NCBI GenBank assembly: GCA_963930645.1
Contig: OZ005648.1
Location: 103,578,167-103,642,166, forward strand
Origin: Salticus scenicus
Lineage: Eukaryota > Arthropoda > Arachnida > Araneae > Salticidae
Direction: 5' to 3'
Length of the DNA stretch: 64,000 bases
The notes beneath the pieces are model-generated. The model was not told the DNA's origin and made no database searches. It saw nothing but the letters and a program-made list of their open reading frames with translations. A program made the position numbers and the translations under genes. Positions 54,456 to 64,000 of this stretch are shown piece after piece; within the stretch, counting starts at the first letter, position 1; each line of letters begins with the position of its first letter.

Positions 54456-55644
54456 ATATATATATATATATATATTTTTTCTTGCACAAAGTTGAATTAT
54501 AATGAAGTATTTATGAGAGAGGCGTGCTTGATACAGGATTGTCATATGCGACTTTTTTTTTTTTTCTTTTTTTCTTTTCTATATATATATATATATATAT
54601 TTTTTTTTTGTAATCATTTTCACACCACTATTTCCATAACATAAAATTTTATTATAAAATTAAGTAGGCAAAGTGTGAGTTTACCTGTGAGAAAATACAT
54701 TATAATATATATATATATATATATGTATATGTATATATTATTTTATTTCGTTTTATTTATTTATTTTTTTTTTTTTTGAAGCAGTAGTACAAAAAGGATG
54801 AAAAAAGGAAGTCGTCTGGGGCAGCAATATAGTTATATATATAGTAAAATATTATAAATTTTTGACAAATTTCAGGTAGAACTATTGGCTAAAACTTTTT
54901 TCTGTAATAAAGATCTCAGCAGAATTCTACAGCCAAAAAACTTAAAAGTGGGTAGCTATGTGTTAGTTTTACTTGGGTAAAAAAATTTCTCCAAGAAAAA
55001 TCTACTGATATAATTCAGCTTTTTTCCAGTTTTATTTTGTTCAGCTAAGTGGTTTTATTTATGTGCCTCCTTCAGAGTTATATAAATTTTATATAGAATT
55101 AACGAATAAGTATTCTGTATGCAAATAAGGAAGAATCTTTTAATGAAAGTATAAATTAAACATCTATTTAACTTTTTCTTAAAAGAAATTAAATTAAATT
55201 TGCAGGTGTTTTTTTTTTTTTTAATCTTTATTTATTTATTTATTTTTATTTTATTTTATTTTTTATTTTTATTTATTTATTTTTTTTTTTTTTTTGCCTA
55301 TTTAGGAAAATTTTAAGTGATCTGACCTAAAATATTATAATAATACTTTTATATGTTACCTATTATATGTATTATAGCATTGATCGTGCAATAAAATGTC
55401 CTAGAATGAGTTATCGATATTATTTGCAAACTGCAAGTGATTGTTAAAATTTACAATAAATTAGTTTAAATTTTGATTCGAATGTTTAAAACAACATTAA
55501 ATAAGATAAAGCGGTATATAAATGTAACAGAGTATTTATTGCATTAGTCAGCACCCATAGAAGACAACAAGAACTCATTCTCATGGTAAATTATACTATA
55601 TATCTCAATATGATGGACAATGCTGTAATGCATTTGGAGTGTAG
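54456..55644. other. AT-rich gap with microsatellites
   Basis: TA runs lie near 54456-54476, 54584-54600 and 54705-54724, T/TTTA-rich runs near 55210-55295. No gene. Confidence 0.5.
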
Positions 55645-55790
55645 TACATCGTAATTAATATTCCATAGTAATGTTAGTACCCGCTTTTATTTTTTATTGT
55701 TTTATTTATTTATTCCTTATTTTACTGTATTTACTTTTGGATAGAATTACTCTAAAAATAAAATTAATTAGGATGTTAGCAGTTATGTGT
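55645..55790. mobile_element. Degenerate GCCAAC-end family MITE
   Basis: TAATTAATATTCCATAGTAA and AATTAATTAGGATGTTAGCAG are worn arms, with GTTAGTACCCGC as inner arm. Confidence 0.5.
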
Positions 55791-55997
55791 AGTATCGTGA
55801 TAATTTACAATAAATATTGTGAGGAAACGTTTCTCTTTGAAGTATCATATTATGTTTTTACACGCAAGCTTATTCATTGCATTAACAGTTAAAAAAAAAA
55901 AAAAAAAAGTATTTGCTCTTAGTATAGGACTTGTAAAGGTTTGTCTTTGAATAGGAGTTACTAAAAGACATGTTTTTTTCTTAGTTGGTCTTAGTAA

Positions 55998-56190
55998 AGG
56001 CATCCTATTTAATACTCCGTAGTATTGTTAGTTCCGCCCTTTTTTTTACACAATTAAATTTTTAGAGTAATATTCTCCTAATGTAATTACGATTAAATAA
56101 GAAGAAAAATACTGTAAAAAAGATACTGGTGTGAAAAAGAAGGCGAGGTTAACAATACTACGGAATATTAATTTAGCATGTTGACAAGTA
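55998..56190. mobile_element. GCCAAC-end family MITE, left end shortened
   Basis: GCATCCTATTTAATACTCCG at the left, ATTTAGCATGTTGACAAGTATG at the right. Closely follows the copy at 5943 in its interior (ATTACGATTAAATAAGAAGA). Confidence 0.65.
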
Positions 56191-56427
56191 TGGTAAAGGA
56201 CTCAAAAAGTTTACTAAAACTTTTTGTTAAAAAATGATGCTTTATCTAAGAATAATGAAATATGAACCACTCCATGAAATTTCAGACTCATAAAAAAAAA
56301 AGAAAAAAAAATAACAATCAATTTTAGAAAATCTATAGTAGAATTGTGTTGCTTTTGTTTTTACACGCCTTAATTTAATTTAATTTCTGTCTGTTGTATT
56401 ACTGCAAGCGAATTTGAACTTACTTCC

Positions 56428-57330
56428 TATCATCCGAATGTGCTGAAATTCCGCGTACATGTATAACTCCCATGACAAAATATGCATGAGCAGTACGGAT
56501 ATTGGGGAGGAGGGTGGGGGTGGATCTCTGAATAAAATTCCAATTCAAAATTTATTTTCGTATTTTAACCGACTTATCATCCAATTGAGCTGAAAATTTT
56601 CATGTATGTTTAATTCTAATGACGATGCATGCTCAAGTAGTAACGTACTTAAGGGTGCGGTGCAGCGTTGCCAGATCTGACCTTTTTTCTTATTCAATAG
56701 TCACCAATAATTTTGAAAAATGACATTTGATTTAAATAATAGACTATCATTTTTCGAAGTTATTAGTCAAACGTTACAAATAAAAATTATTGGTGACTAG
56801 TGAATAAAAAAATAGCCAAATCTGGTAACCCTGGTGTGGGGCAATGTCAGTTAAAAATTTCTTTTAAACTTTTTATTCACTTCCTATCATCCGACTGAGC
56901 TAAAATTTTAGCATATTTGTGTGATTCCATTAACAGTATATTCTCAAGCAATAACGAATTTAGTATAAGTGTCTAGAACCCTTGACTTCAAACTCCAGTT
57001 CAAATTTATTTTTGAATATTAAATCAATTCATATCATTCGACTTAGCGGAAATTTTACATATGTGTATAACTCCAATGCATGGTCAAGTATATTAAGGAA
57101 TTTAAGGTGTAAAGTCTGGGATACTTGTGACTACAACTTCATTTCAAAATTTGTTTTTGTCTTTAGATAAATTTGTATCATCCGATTAATCAGAAAAACT
57201 TGCATACACATCTCTTATGACAATACATGCTCAAGCAGTAATCCTAACAACACAATTATCCATAGTACATCCTGAGGATGTCCCTTAGACGTACTTTCAT
57301 CCATAGGATATCGTGAGGATGTCTTGTGGA
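56428..57330 (+). repeat. Degenerate tandem array, period about 147 bp, at least five units
   Basis: Units carry TATCATCCGA followed by an AGCTGAAATTTT-like phrase, then CATGTGTATAACTCC and CATGCTCAAGCAGTAA-like phrases. Unit anchors are 56428, 56575, 56885, 57032 and 57176. Spacing is 147, 310, 147 and 144; the long gap holds a MITE (56663-56833). A possible sixth unit is damaged near 57400. Confidence 0.8.
56663..56833. mobile_element. hAT-like TTGCCAG-end MITE inside the tandem array
   Basis: CAGCGTTGCCAGATCTGACC and the inverse of AAATCTGGTAACCCTG. Inner CACCAATAATTTTGAAAAATG pairs with AAAATTATTGGTGA. Flanks gtgcggtg / gtgtgggg resemble a decayed 8-bp duplication. Confidence 0.75.
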
Positions 57331-57347
57331 TGAGATGTGTTGTTAGG
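57243..57347. mobile_element. Short inverted-repeat element (CCTAACAACACA ends)
   Basis: CCTAACAACACA and TGTGTTGTTAGG are perfect 12-bp inverted ends, 105 bp overall. Inside, CATCC / GGATG motifs recur (ACATCCTGAGGATGTCC, GTGAGGATGTC). Family unknown. Confidence 0.6.
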
Positions 57348-58121
57348 GAATGGACATAGCAGAGACCTGGAAGGGCCATGCTGAGTACGTTGAACTGTGG
57401 GCTCCAATTTCAGCTCAAAATTTGCTACTTCCATTTATTTAACTAAGCTGTCTGTCGGATCAAATTTTGCAGCCAACTTTTAACATATTTCCACCGATCA
57501 CCACTACCACGATCACCGATTCCATTTCCACTTCATAGTTGATGACAATAGAATGTTCAAGAATTTTTAAATATGCATTCCCGGTGAAAACAATTTGCAA
57601 TTTACTGCAATTTATATTTAGTAAAATTTTGTCGAATCCATTTTGCTTGAATATTATTCACCAGTCTAAAATTAATACAACACGAAAGTAATTTGAGTTT
57701 CAAAGAAAAAAATTGTCTGCCTGTGTCAAATTTTGAAATTTCTTTTTAATTCACTTCTAATGAATATGTGGTATCTTTTGGAATAAAACATATTTTAAAC
57801 ATGTTTTAGAACTTATGTGGCAATACTGAATAATAATATTTCTTTATGTGTTTTTATGAACAAAATGAGCAGTTTTAATCAACGAGATAAATAAAGTAGA
57901 GTGCTGATTCAATGAATAAAGGATTAGCTTCCCGGGGTTCAACATGAATCACGTGATATGAACCAGTAGGTTGCTATGTTTGTCCATTTATCGCTATTTT
58001 GGCATTTAAAATTTCAATTCGGCAAATTATTACTATTATTATTATGAGGTAACGTGACAGTCCTATAATAGAAATAAAATGTTTTTGAAATATTTTTTCA
58101 CATTTTTCACATCGTAATAAA
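57348..58121. other. AT-rich gap, possible eroded array unit
   Basis: GCTCCAATTTCAGCTCAAAA near 57400 resembles the tandem-array spacer. No gene recognised. Confidence 0.45.
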
Positions 58122-58123
58122 TA

Positions 58124-58811
58124 CCGTAATTTCGTGTATATAACCCGCGGGTAATCTATAATAAAAACCTGACTTTGTATGCACTGCGGGCTATCATTCG
58201 GTGCGGACTATCTATCGCGAACAACGAGAAAATCAACACCAGTGTCATTTTTGTTTCGGAAGTCTCGATTATTAACGCATAATAACAATTAAATCGAGGA
58301 CAGTGACAAGGAACTTGATGAGGAGGATAATACGGATGATGAAGAAGAACTGTCCCAAACAATATTGCAACATTTTAATTCTGATACGGAAGAATCCGAT
58401 TTCGATGGATTTGAATGAATTTTGTAAATAAATTTATTGTTAATCTATAATTTTCTTATAAATTGAATAAAGGTGTTAATCATTAGAAGTTACTCTAGTC
58501 TATAGTAATTTATATAGAGAGAAAGATTAATACTATGTTATGATTATTTGCTTTTCCTTATAGGTAAGTAAATTTATTTGATTATTATTTATATTTAGTT
58601 GTATATTTGTTTATTATTTGTATATTTTCCTCATTATTATTAAAATAATAGCAATTGGTATTGAAATTATAAATAGCGATTGCCGACCATGGGATTTTAG
58701 AAGTGCGGGGTATCTTCTAGTGCGGGATATCTTTCGGTTATAATTATTTTTAAATGATTTTTTTATGCAGCGGGCTACCTTCTGCCGCGGTTTATATACC
58801 CGAAATTACGG
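58124..58811 (+). mobile_element. pogo-type TA-flanked element retaining a transposase tail (688 bp)
   Basis: CCGTAATTTCGTGTATATAA at the left and the inverse of TTATATACCCGAAATTACGG at the right, TA at 58122-58123 and 58812-58813. CCCGCGG / CCGCGG extend the arms. Most of the coding region is missing; a 42-codon 3' end is kept at 58293-58418, followed by an AATAAA-type signal. Non-autonomous deletion derivative. Confidence 0.8.
58293..58418 (+). pseudogene. Acidic C-terminal tail of a pogo/JRK-like transposase
   Basis: The frame is bounded by a stop at 58290-58292 and ends at a TGA (58416-58418). It reads as a strongly acidic tail (DSDKELDEEDNTDDEEEL, then DTEESDFDGFE). Acidic tails ending in a D/E-F-x-G-F phrase are a habit of pogo-family transposases, and the surrounding TIR/TA structure agrees. 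GTAAATAAATTTATTG follows and may be the old polyadenylation site. No core domain is left, so it cannot be active. Confidence 0.65.
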
Positions 58812-58813
58812 TA

Positions 58814-59666
58814 ATAAAATACATTTTTTTTTCATCATTTCCAAACAAAATTTAAAAATACTTATAAAAAAAAGAGTTAAACATTTAAAAGAGCTAAATT
58901 TAACAATAAAAAATAATTTACCAACTATTTCTAAATATTTTGTCGGTTAAATTTCGACTACACGAATTATAAAAGAAGTAAAATAAAAACTAAAATGATT
59001 TAGGGCAAAAAAATATTAAACTACATAAGTAAACAAAAACATTGGCGGTTTTGACTTTCGCCAAGTATAATCTCCAAACCGTTGACATAGAAATATATTG
59101 CGAATAAGCTGTTGCCAAGGAAACCAACGTATAGAGGGTTCATATCAAATGATTCATGTTGAACCATGTCAGGATTACCATTTATCACTCTACTTTATTT
59201 ATCTCGTTGGTTTTAATATATCGACCAAATACAGTGTGGCCGTAATTAAACTTGGCCTATTCAGTACTCTCTGCACCTCTTACTAAAATGCGGATTGAGA
59301 CGAAAACTTTTTCACAGAGAATTCAAAGAATGAGGTCAAGTATTCAGAAAAAAAAAAAAAAAAAAAATCCTAATGATAAATATTAAACAAATAAATAAAA
59401 CAAAACAAATTTCCGCTGAAGATTCCATACATTAAAAAAAAAAAAACAGGCTATAAATATATATATATATATATATTTAAGAGAACGTTTAGCGATGTAA
59501 AGCATATTGTGAAATGCAGGCCCCCAATATTAAGTTATAAAATCTGCAGCCGATGAACAGCGTGTTGTTCAACAGTTAACCGCAGCTGATCGTCAGTAAT
59601 CTGCCCCCACATGCAGTACTATGCGGTACTTCAAGTTGGCCAAACTTACAACATTTCCATGACAAA
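58814..59666. other. AT-rich gap, no gene recognised
   Basis: A 62-codon frame at 59098-59286 lies in a slightly GC-richer patch without a recognisable domain. A poly-A lies near 59349 and a TA run near 59456. Confidence 0.4.
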
Positions 59667-59954
59667 CAAAAGCCTGATTAAGTGGGAAGCACACATTATC
59701 TCCGCTCTCACCTGAATATTTTTACAATTATTTTTTACTTTATGTGATAGAAATTCCACGCTTTGAAGAGGAAATATTTTTTATAAAAAATGAACGGTGT
59801 AAAACAATCCAATTTACTCAACGTTATTAGACACTAGAATTCTTTTAAAATAATTTTTAAAGAATATTTTCTGTTTATTATAGGAGGAAAGTATTTGTTA
59901 AAAAATAACGGTGTAAGTATAAGTAATGTGTGCTTCCCCCTTAATCAGGCTCTG
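59667..59954 (+). mobile_element. 287/288-bp hAT-like MITE (AGCCTGATTAAG family), copy 3
   Basis: CAAAAGCCTGATTAAGTGGG and CCCCCTTAATCAGGCTCTG, flanks atgacaaa and atgataaa (7 of 8). Same family as 27704 and 28029 but a few more changes, so likely older. Confidence 0.88.
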
Positions 59955-60561
59955 ATGATAAACTCTTTAAATGACCCCGTAACCAAACACCTCATAGTTT
60001 AATATCAGGAGAACGGGCCGGCCAAGGAGTGGGAAGCGAACGCTTATCACTCTGTCATCTGTAAAATTTTGCCGGATAGACCTTTACAAAATGTAAAAGT
60101 AATAGTTTTAAAGGACGTAAAATATTAAAATAGGCATATTTACTGCATATCATTCCAAGTATTTTGCATTTTGACTGTAATGCGCTTCCTAGCGGAACTT
60201 TTTAAAATTTAATTTCTCTTGTTTGTTTTTTTAATTTATTTTGCTGAATATTTCAGCGCATCTTTTGAGCTGTCTATACACGGATTTTCGAATCAATCCG
60301 CATTCTAATTACAGCTACAGAGAGCGCAGAATAGAAGAAGTTTAATTATGATCACCCTGCACTTTAACCTGAGAATTCTGACATACAATGGCTACAAAAA
60401 TATACTAGTTTCAGCTCTTTATATATATAAAAAAAAAATGAGAAGCAAGAAGCTGTCGAACTCATGTTTATGTCGTTTTCGCACAGACAAGTACTGTTTC
60501 CTAACAGCCATACACCACCTCTCTGTGTTCAAAAGTAGCTTTAGTACTGTGTTCAAATTTT
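59955..60561. other. AT-rich gap, no gene recognised
   Basis: A 115-codon open frame (60348-60695) runs into the palindrome at 60562 and shows no domain. I treat it as chance. Confidence 0.4.
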
Positions 60562-60637
60562 TTTTTTTCGTACGACCGGGGTTTAAACAAATAAGACAGA
60601 TGTCTTATTTGTTGAAACCCCGGTCGTACGAAAAAAA
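60562..60637. repeat. 76-bp near-perfect palindrome (37-bp arms, 2-bp centre)
   Basis: The left arm runs from TTTTTTTCGTACGACCGGGG to AAATAAGACA and the right arm is its inverse, with one mismatch (TTTAAAC against GTTGAAA). The centre is GA at 60599-60600. The AT-poor core stands out from the background. It may be the tip of a fold-back element, but no flanking duplication was found. Confidence 0.92.
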
Positions 60638-60861
60638 TATCTTTTTTAACCCAAAATACATAGCTGGGCTTTGTAAGTCAATGATACGACATTAGATTCA
60701 CGTTCGCAAGGATCTTGGTTCAAATACATTAGTTTTTCTTCTTTCGTATGCGTTTTTTATTGCCGTGGATCAGGGAAATATCGACAAAAGGAACACACAT
60801 TTTACACATTACTCAGCAATATTACACTTTTCTCAGCAATATTGGACCCAGTGTATTTCTT
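60638..60861. other. Gap, nothing recognised
   Basis: Short unremarkable stretch; ACTCAGCAATATTACAC / TCTCAGCAATATTGG is a small direct echo near 60810-60845. Confidence 0.4.
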
Positions 60862-61048
60862 CATAGTTGCCAATATTTTAAATTATTCCGGAGCATTTTT
60901 AGTCCCGCCTTTATTTAGCACCACTTTAATACAGAAAAAATTTCTCCAATACATAACTACGACAAAATAAGAAAAAATTATTCTTAAAATAAAAGTGGTA
61001 TGAAAAAAGGCGAGGCTAAAAATGCTCCGGAATAAATTAAAATATTAC
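60862..61048. mobile_element. GCCAAC-end family MITE
   Basis: CATAGTTGCCAATATTTTAA at the left, TAAATTAAAATATTACTTCTC at the right. AGTCCCGCC / GGCGAGGCT and GCACCACTTT / AAAGTGGT inner arms. Confidence 0.7.
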
Positions 61049-61119
61049 TTCTCTTATTAAATCAGGGAGGCTCTACAACTTTATAAATGACTTATTCTAA
61101 TATTATCTTAACCCTTACC

Positions 61120-61326
61120 CATAGATGCCAACATTTTAATTTATTCCTGGGTATTTTTAGGTCCATCTTTTTTCCATACCACTTATTTTTTAAGGATTTT
61201 TTTTTCTTTTTATGTTATATATTGGACATTTTTTTCTTTTTTTTTTTTTTTTTAATAAATAAAGTGGTGCAAAATAAAGACGGGACTAAAAATACGCCAG
61301 AACAAATTAAAATATTGGCATCTATG
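61120..61326. mobile_element. GCCAAC-end family MITE (207 bp)
   Basis: CATAGATGCCAACATTTTAA and the inverse of AAAATATTGGCATCTATG. Flanks cccttacc and actttacc agree at 6 of 8, a decayed 8-bp duplication. Confidence 0.75.
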
Positions 61327-61507
61327 ACTTTACCGATTTATAAATGTTAATTCGGTTGTTTAATGAATGGTGGCACTGTAAACATACTCAACTTACAGCA
61401 CATATCAGTTTTATTATACCTGTTACCAATATATAGGCAATCGCTATATTTGTACTCAAGCTTAATTTCGATGTGTGAGATTTTTGCTGATAGCTAGATA
61501 TTATATT

Positions 61508-61800
61508 TTATACTAGCAGGAGGCTACGCCCGCTTCGCTGGTCTGTTTAAATGACTCTTCAAAAGAATTGAATTACTGCTTACTTTTTTTTTTATCACAT
61601 AAAAAAAAAAAAAAAAAAAAAATTAAATTAAAAAAATTAAAAAGTTACATTAAAATCACTCTATACCTCGCTTCAGGTACCCGTTCCTTACATCAGCTTT
61701 CTTTTCTCCCCCGCTGCATCGAGTCCAGGTTCCCACTGCTTACGGCAAGGCCTTTCCCGGGCATTTCAATCTGGATATTTATCGACGACAGGTGGATTTG
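61508..61800 (+). repeat. GC-richer repeat fragment with GGCTACGCCCGCTTCGCTGG
   Basis: ACTAGCAGGAGGCTACGCCCGCTTCGCTGG at its start is the kind of phrase found at ends of dispersed repeats in many invertebrates. GC-richer patches continue at about 61670-61790 after a poly-A. The family cannot be named from this alone. Confidence 0.3.
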
Positions 61801-63155
61801 CTATTATTTAATAACTACGATTTTGAAGATGACTGTATCTCAGCATCTATTAAATCTTTTAATTTTGAACCATGTATTTTATAGCCCCAGCTCTTTACAC
61901 TATATTACACTTTAATTCTGACCAATATAATAAATAGAAAAAGTAGATTTTCTTTTAAAGAATTAAACACAAAATAAAATAAAATAAAATAAAGAAATAA
62001 ATTTTAATTAACTTAAATTTTACTGAATTTAATCCTTTTTACCATATACTATCATTTTTCACCCGATAAATATTACAAATTAAAAAAATAAAATAAAATA
62101 AAAAGAATTAATTAAAAAAAAAGGAAAAATAAAAAGTTTTTATTATAAAAATTATACATAAACTTAACTGTTATAAATACATTTTTAAATTTAAAACTTA
62201 ATATACCTAATTGTTTCTACTGTATTACCATTTGATTTTAAATAAATATAATAAATTAAAAAAAAAAAGAATTAAAAAAAAAAGAGAGAGAGAGAGAGAT
62301 TTTGTCATCAAAGGAATGAATTAAATAAAAATAAATAAATAGCCTTATAGTCGTTGCTAAGATACTCAAACGATTAAAATGAAAGAAATTTCAGAAAAAT
62401 GAAACATAGAAACCCATATTTACTAGGTTTTTATTTTCATATTTTAATTAATTCTAAAAAACCTAATCCAAAATTCGAAAATCGAACTTCAAGGTGCATC
62501 GGAATAGGTTATAGGTTTTTCATAAAAACTCCGGATATATATATACACACACTGACACATACACACGCACATCTTAATTTATTATAGATATAGATAAAGG
62601 TTCAAAAATTATTTTGCATAAAAAGCGTCTAGCCCTTAATTATGTAGAAAATATCTAGCGCTTTTTATAGCTCTATATTAAAAATATAAACATTTTGATA
62701 TAACAGTTAATAACCAAAAGTCGTAAAATTAATTTTTTTCCATGATGTATCATGGCGATAATTCAGAGAAGTATCCAATGACTTATAATAATAACAATAA
62801 TAATAATTACCTCCCATTTTCACGATATTTGACAACACTTTTTATATATGTTGGCATATATATTTATTTCGAACCCAATTATTTAGAATATTTTTTAAAT
62901 ATCTTTTACTTATGCGCATTGGAAATACATTTTTTCATGAAAATTCTTATATTTTATAAGATGTAATTATAAGCATAACATAATATTTTTACACTACTTT
63001 GCAAAAAAAAAAAAAAAAAAAAAAAGAATATGTATTTTGCTTAGTGTTTCCTAATTATAAAAAAACCTTATAAAGTAGGGGGGGGGGAAGTAGTTTTCTC
63101 TTCTGCGAAAATATAATACAACATATATACTCTCTTTTATTCGAAGTACGTATAA

Positions 63156-63186
<31 letters not shown>

Positions 63187-64000
63187 GGTCGTAAGTACTT
63201 AAAATAGAGTGGCATTATGAATTGATTTTTTTTTGGAGACTGAAAAACAAAGTATAGCATTTGTTTCCCTTTCTTCAAAGTATATCGAGTTCACTTTACT
63301 GTAAAAGATAGTTTTTATTTCAACTTTTTGTTATCGACCTAGATCAAAGGAAATTCTTTTAATCTTATTTTATCTAGATTTTTTTTCATATCAACGGATA
63401 AGAGGCTAGCAAGTGAAAACTTTGTGGAATTTTCGAAATTGATAGGGAGATTTATTTTATTTTTCTCCTTCTTTTTATCGTTATTTTACATTTTATACTG
63501 TTTATAGAATTTGATATTCCTATTAAATTTAGCTATTTGGATTTTTACGCACAAATGAAAGAATAAAAATGCTAAAATGTTGAATTGCAAAGAAAAGGTT
63601 TGTTTAACCTTTGTATTAGATATATACATGTAATTAACTTTTATATTGTTTATTAATTCTATAAAATAATTAATTTATAATGGATATACGAATGCTTTTA
63701 TAATGTAAGTAAATATTTTATTGCTTTTCTAAAAGCATTTTAACTTGCAGTGATTTTGATAACAGTGTACAATATTTAGTGACTTTAATTAGTCGAAAAA
63801 AGTAGCTTTAAAAATAATATTTGTTTGTATAATTAAGCTATTTTTGTATACATGAGTTCTATTCTTTTTACAACAATAGTTGTAAGAATGTGGCAAATTT
63901 CGTCAACTATCAGTGATGGCCGCTTGAGACTTATGCTGAGTAGATTATTGAATATTCTCGAAAATTCCAGAAAATTCGCAGACTATGGGTGCAATAAGCC
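61801..64000. other. AT-rich tail of the window, no gene recognised
   Basis: Poly-A runs lie near 63003-63025 and 63160-63186, a GA run near 62284-62300, a G run near 63078. No terminal repeats or domains seen. The last 60 bases (TCTCGAAAATTCCAGAAAA) look like the start of something cut by the window end. Confidence 0.45.

Noticed and set aside
54333..54644. 103-codon frame downstream of the solo LTR
   Set aside because: Much of it is TA and T repeats translated as Tyr-Ile and Phe runs.
60348..60695. 115-codon open frame as a host gene
   Set aside because: It crosses a 76-bp palindrome, has low-complexity stretches and no domain.

Overview
This is AT-rich, non-coding, eukaryotic (metazoan) DNA packed with transposable elements. 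I see no host protein-coding exon, rRNA, tRNA gene, operon or CRISPR. A BEL/Pao retrotransposon, Tc1-, pogo- and hAT-like elements, and long poly-A/T and TA/CA microsatellites suggest an arthropod. The style of the BEL polyprotein and of the Tc1 relic made me think of a chelicerate, possibly a spider, but that is inference and not shown by the sequence.

The outstanding structure is a nested insertion at about 4.64-22.35 kb. The outermost layer is a palindromic MITE with CAGGGT ends, split at a central TA by a long-TIR, TA-flanked DNA element (C, 4728-22272). C received several MITEs, a second long-TIR element of the same family (A, 7308-17433) and a 4.2-kb LTR element (17917-22122). A itself received a complete BEL/Pao retrotransposon (9197-15235), read on the minus strand. 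That retrotransposon carries one uninterrupted 1746-codon gag-pol frame, two 244-bp LTRs differing at one base, and a 5-bp target duplication. A sister copy of A (B, 42077-46131) lacks the BEL insertion and preserves the empty target site, so the insertion can be proved inside this window. The LTR element at 17.9-22.1 kb has full LTRs, primer-binding site and polypurine tract but only a broken gag frame and no pol, so it is non-autonomous.

The rest of the window is a mosaic of short non-autonomous DNA transposons, many with exact target-site duplications. hAT-like families (about 8-bp duplications) include a 139-bp fold-back element in four equal-length copies, a 287-bp element in three copies, a TTGCCAG-end family, and a large diverse family with GCCAAC-type ends. 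TA-flanked families include several mariner-like MITEs and pogo-like elements, two of which keep pieces of a transposase gene. Two piggyBac-like MITEs use TTAA-type sites. A solo LTR (53825-54455), two tRNA-derived SINE-like sequences near 2.8 and 3.3 kb, and a Tc1-type transposase pseudogene (25283-25580) complete the set. Unusual structures are a near-perfect 520-bp inverted repeat around an 86-bp spacer (29507-30632), a 76-bp palindrome (60562-60637), a degenerate 147-bp tandem array (about 56.4-57.3 kb) and a 15-bp tandem array at a MITE-host junction (27506-27565).

Mobilisation logic: BEL is the only element here that looks able to encode its own machinery. All the DNA elements and the gag-only LTR element would need enzymes supplied from elsewhere in the genome.
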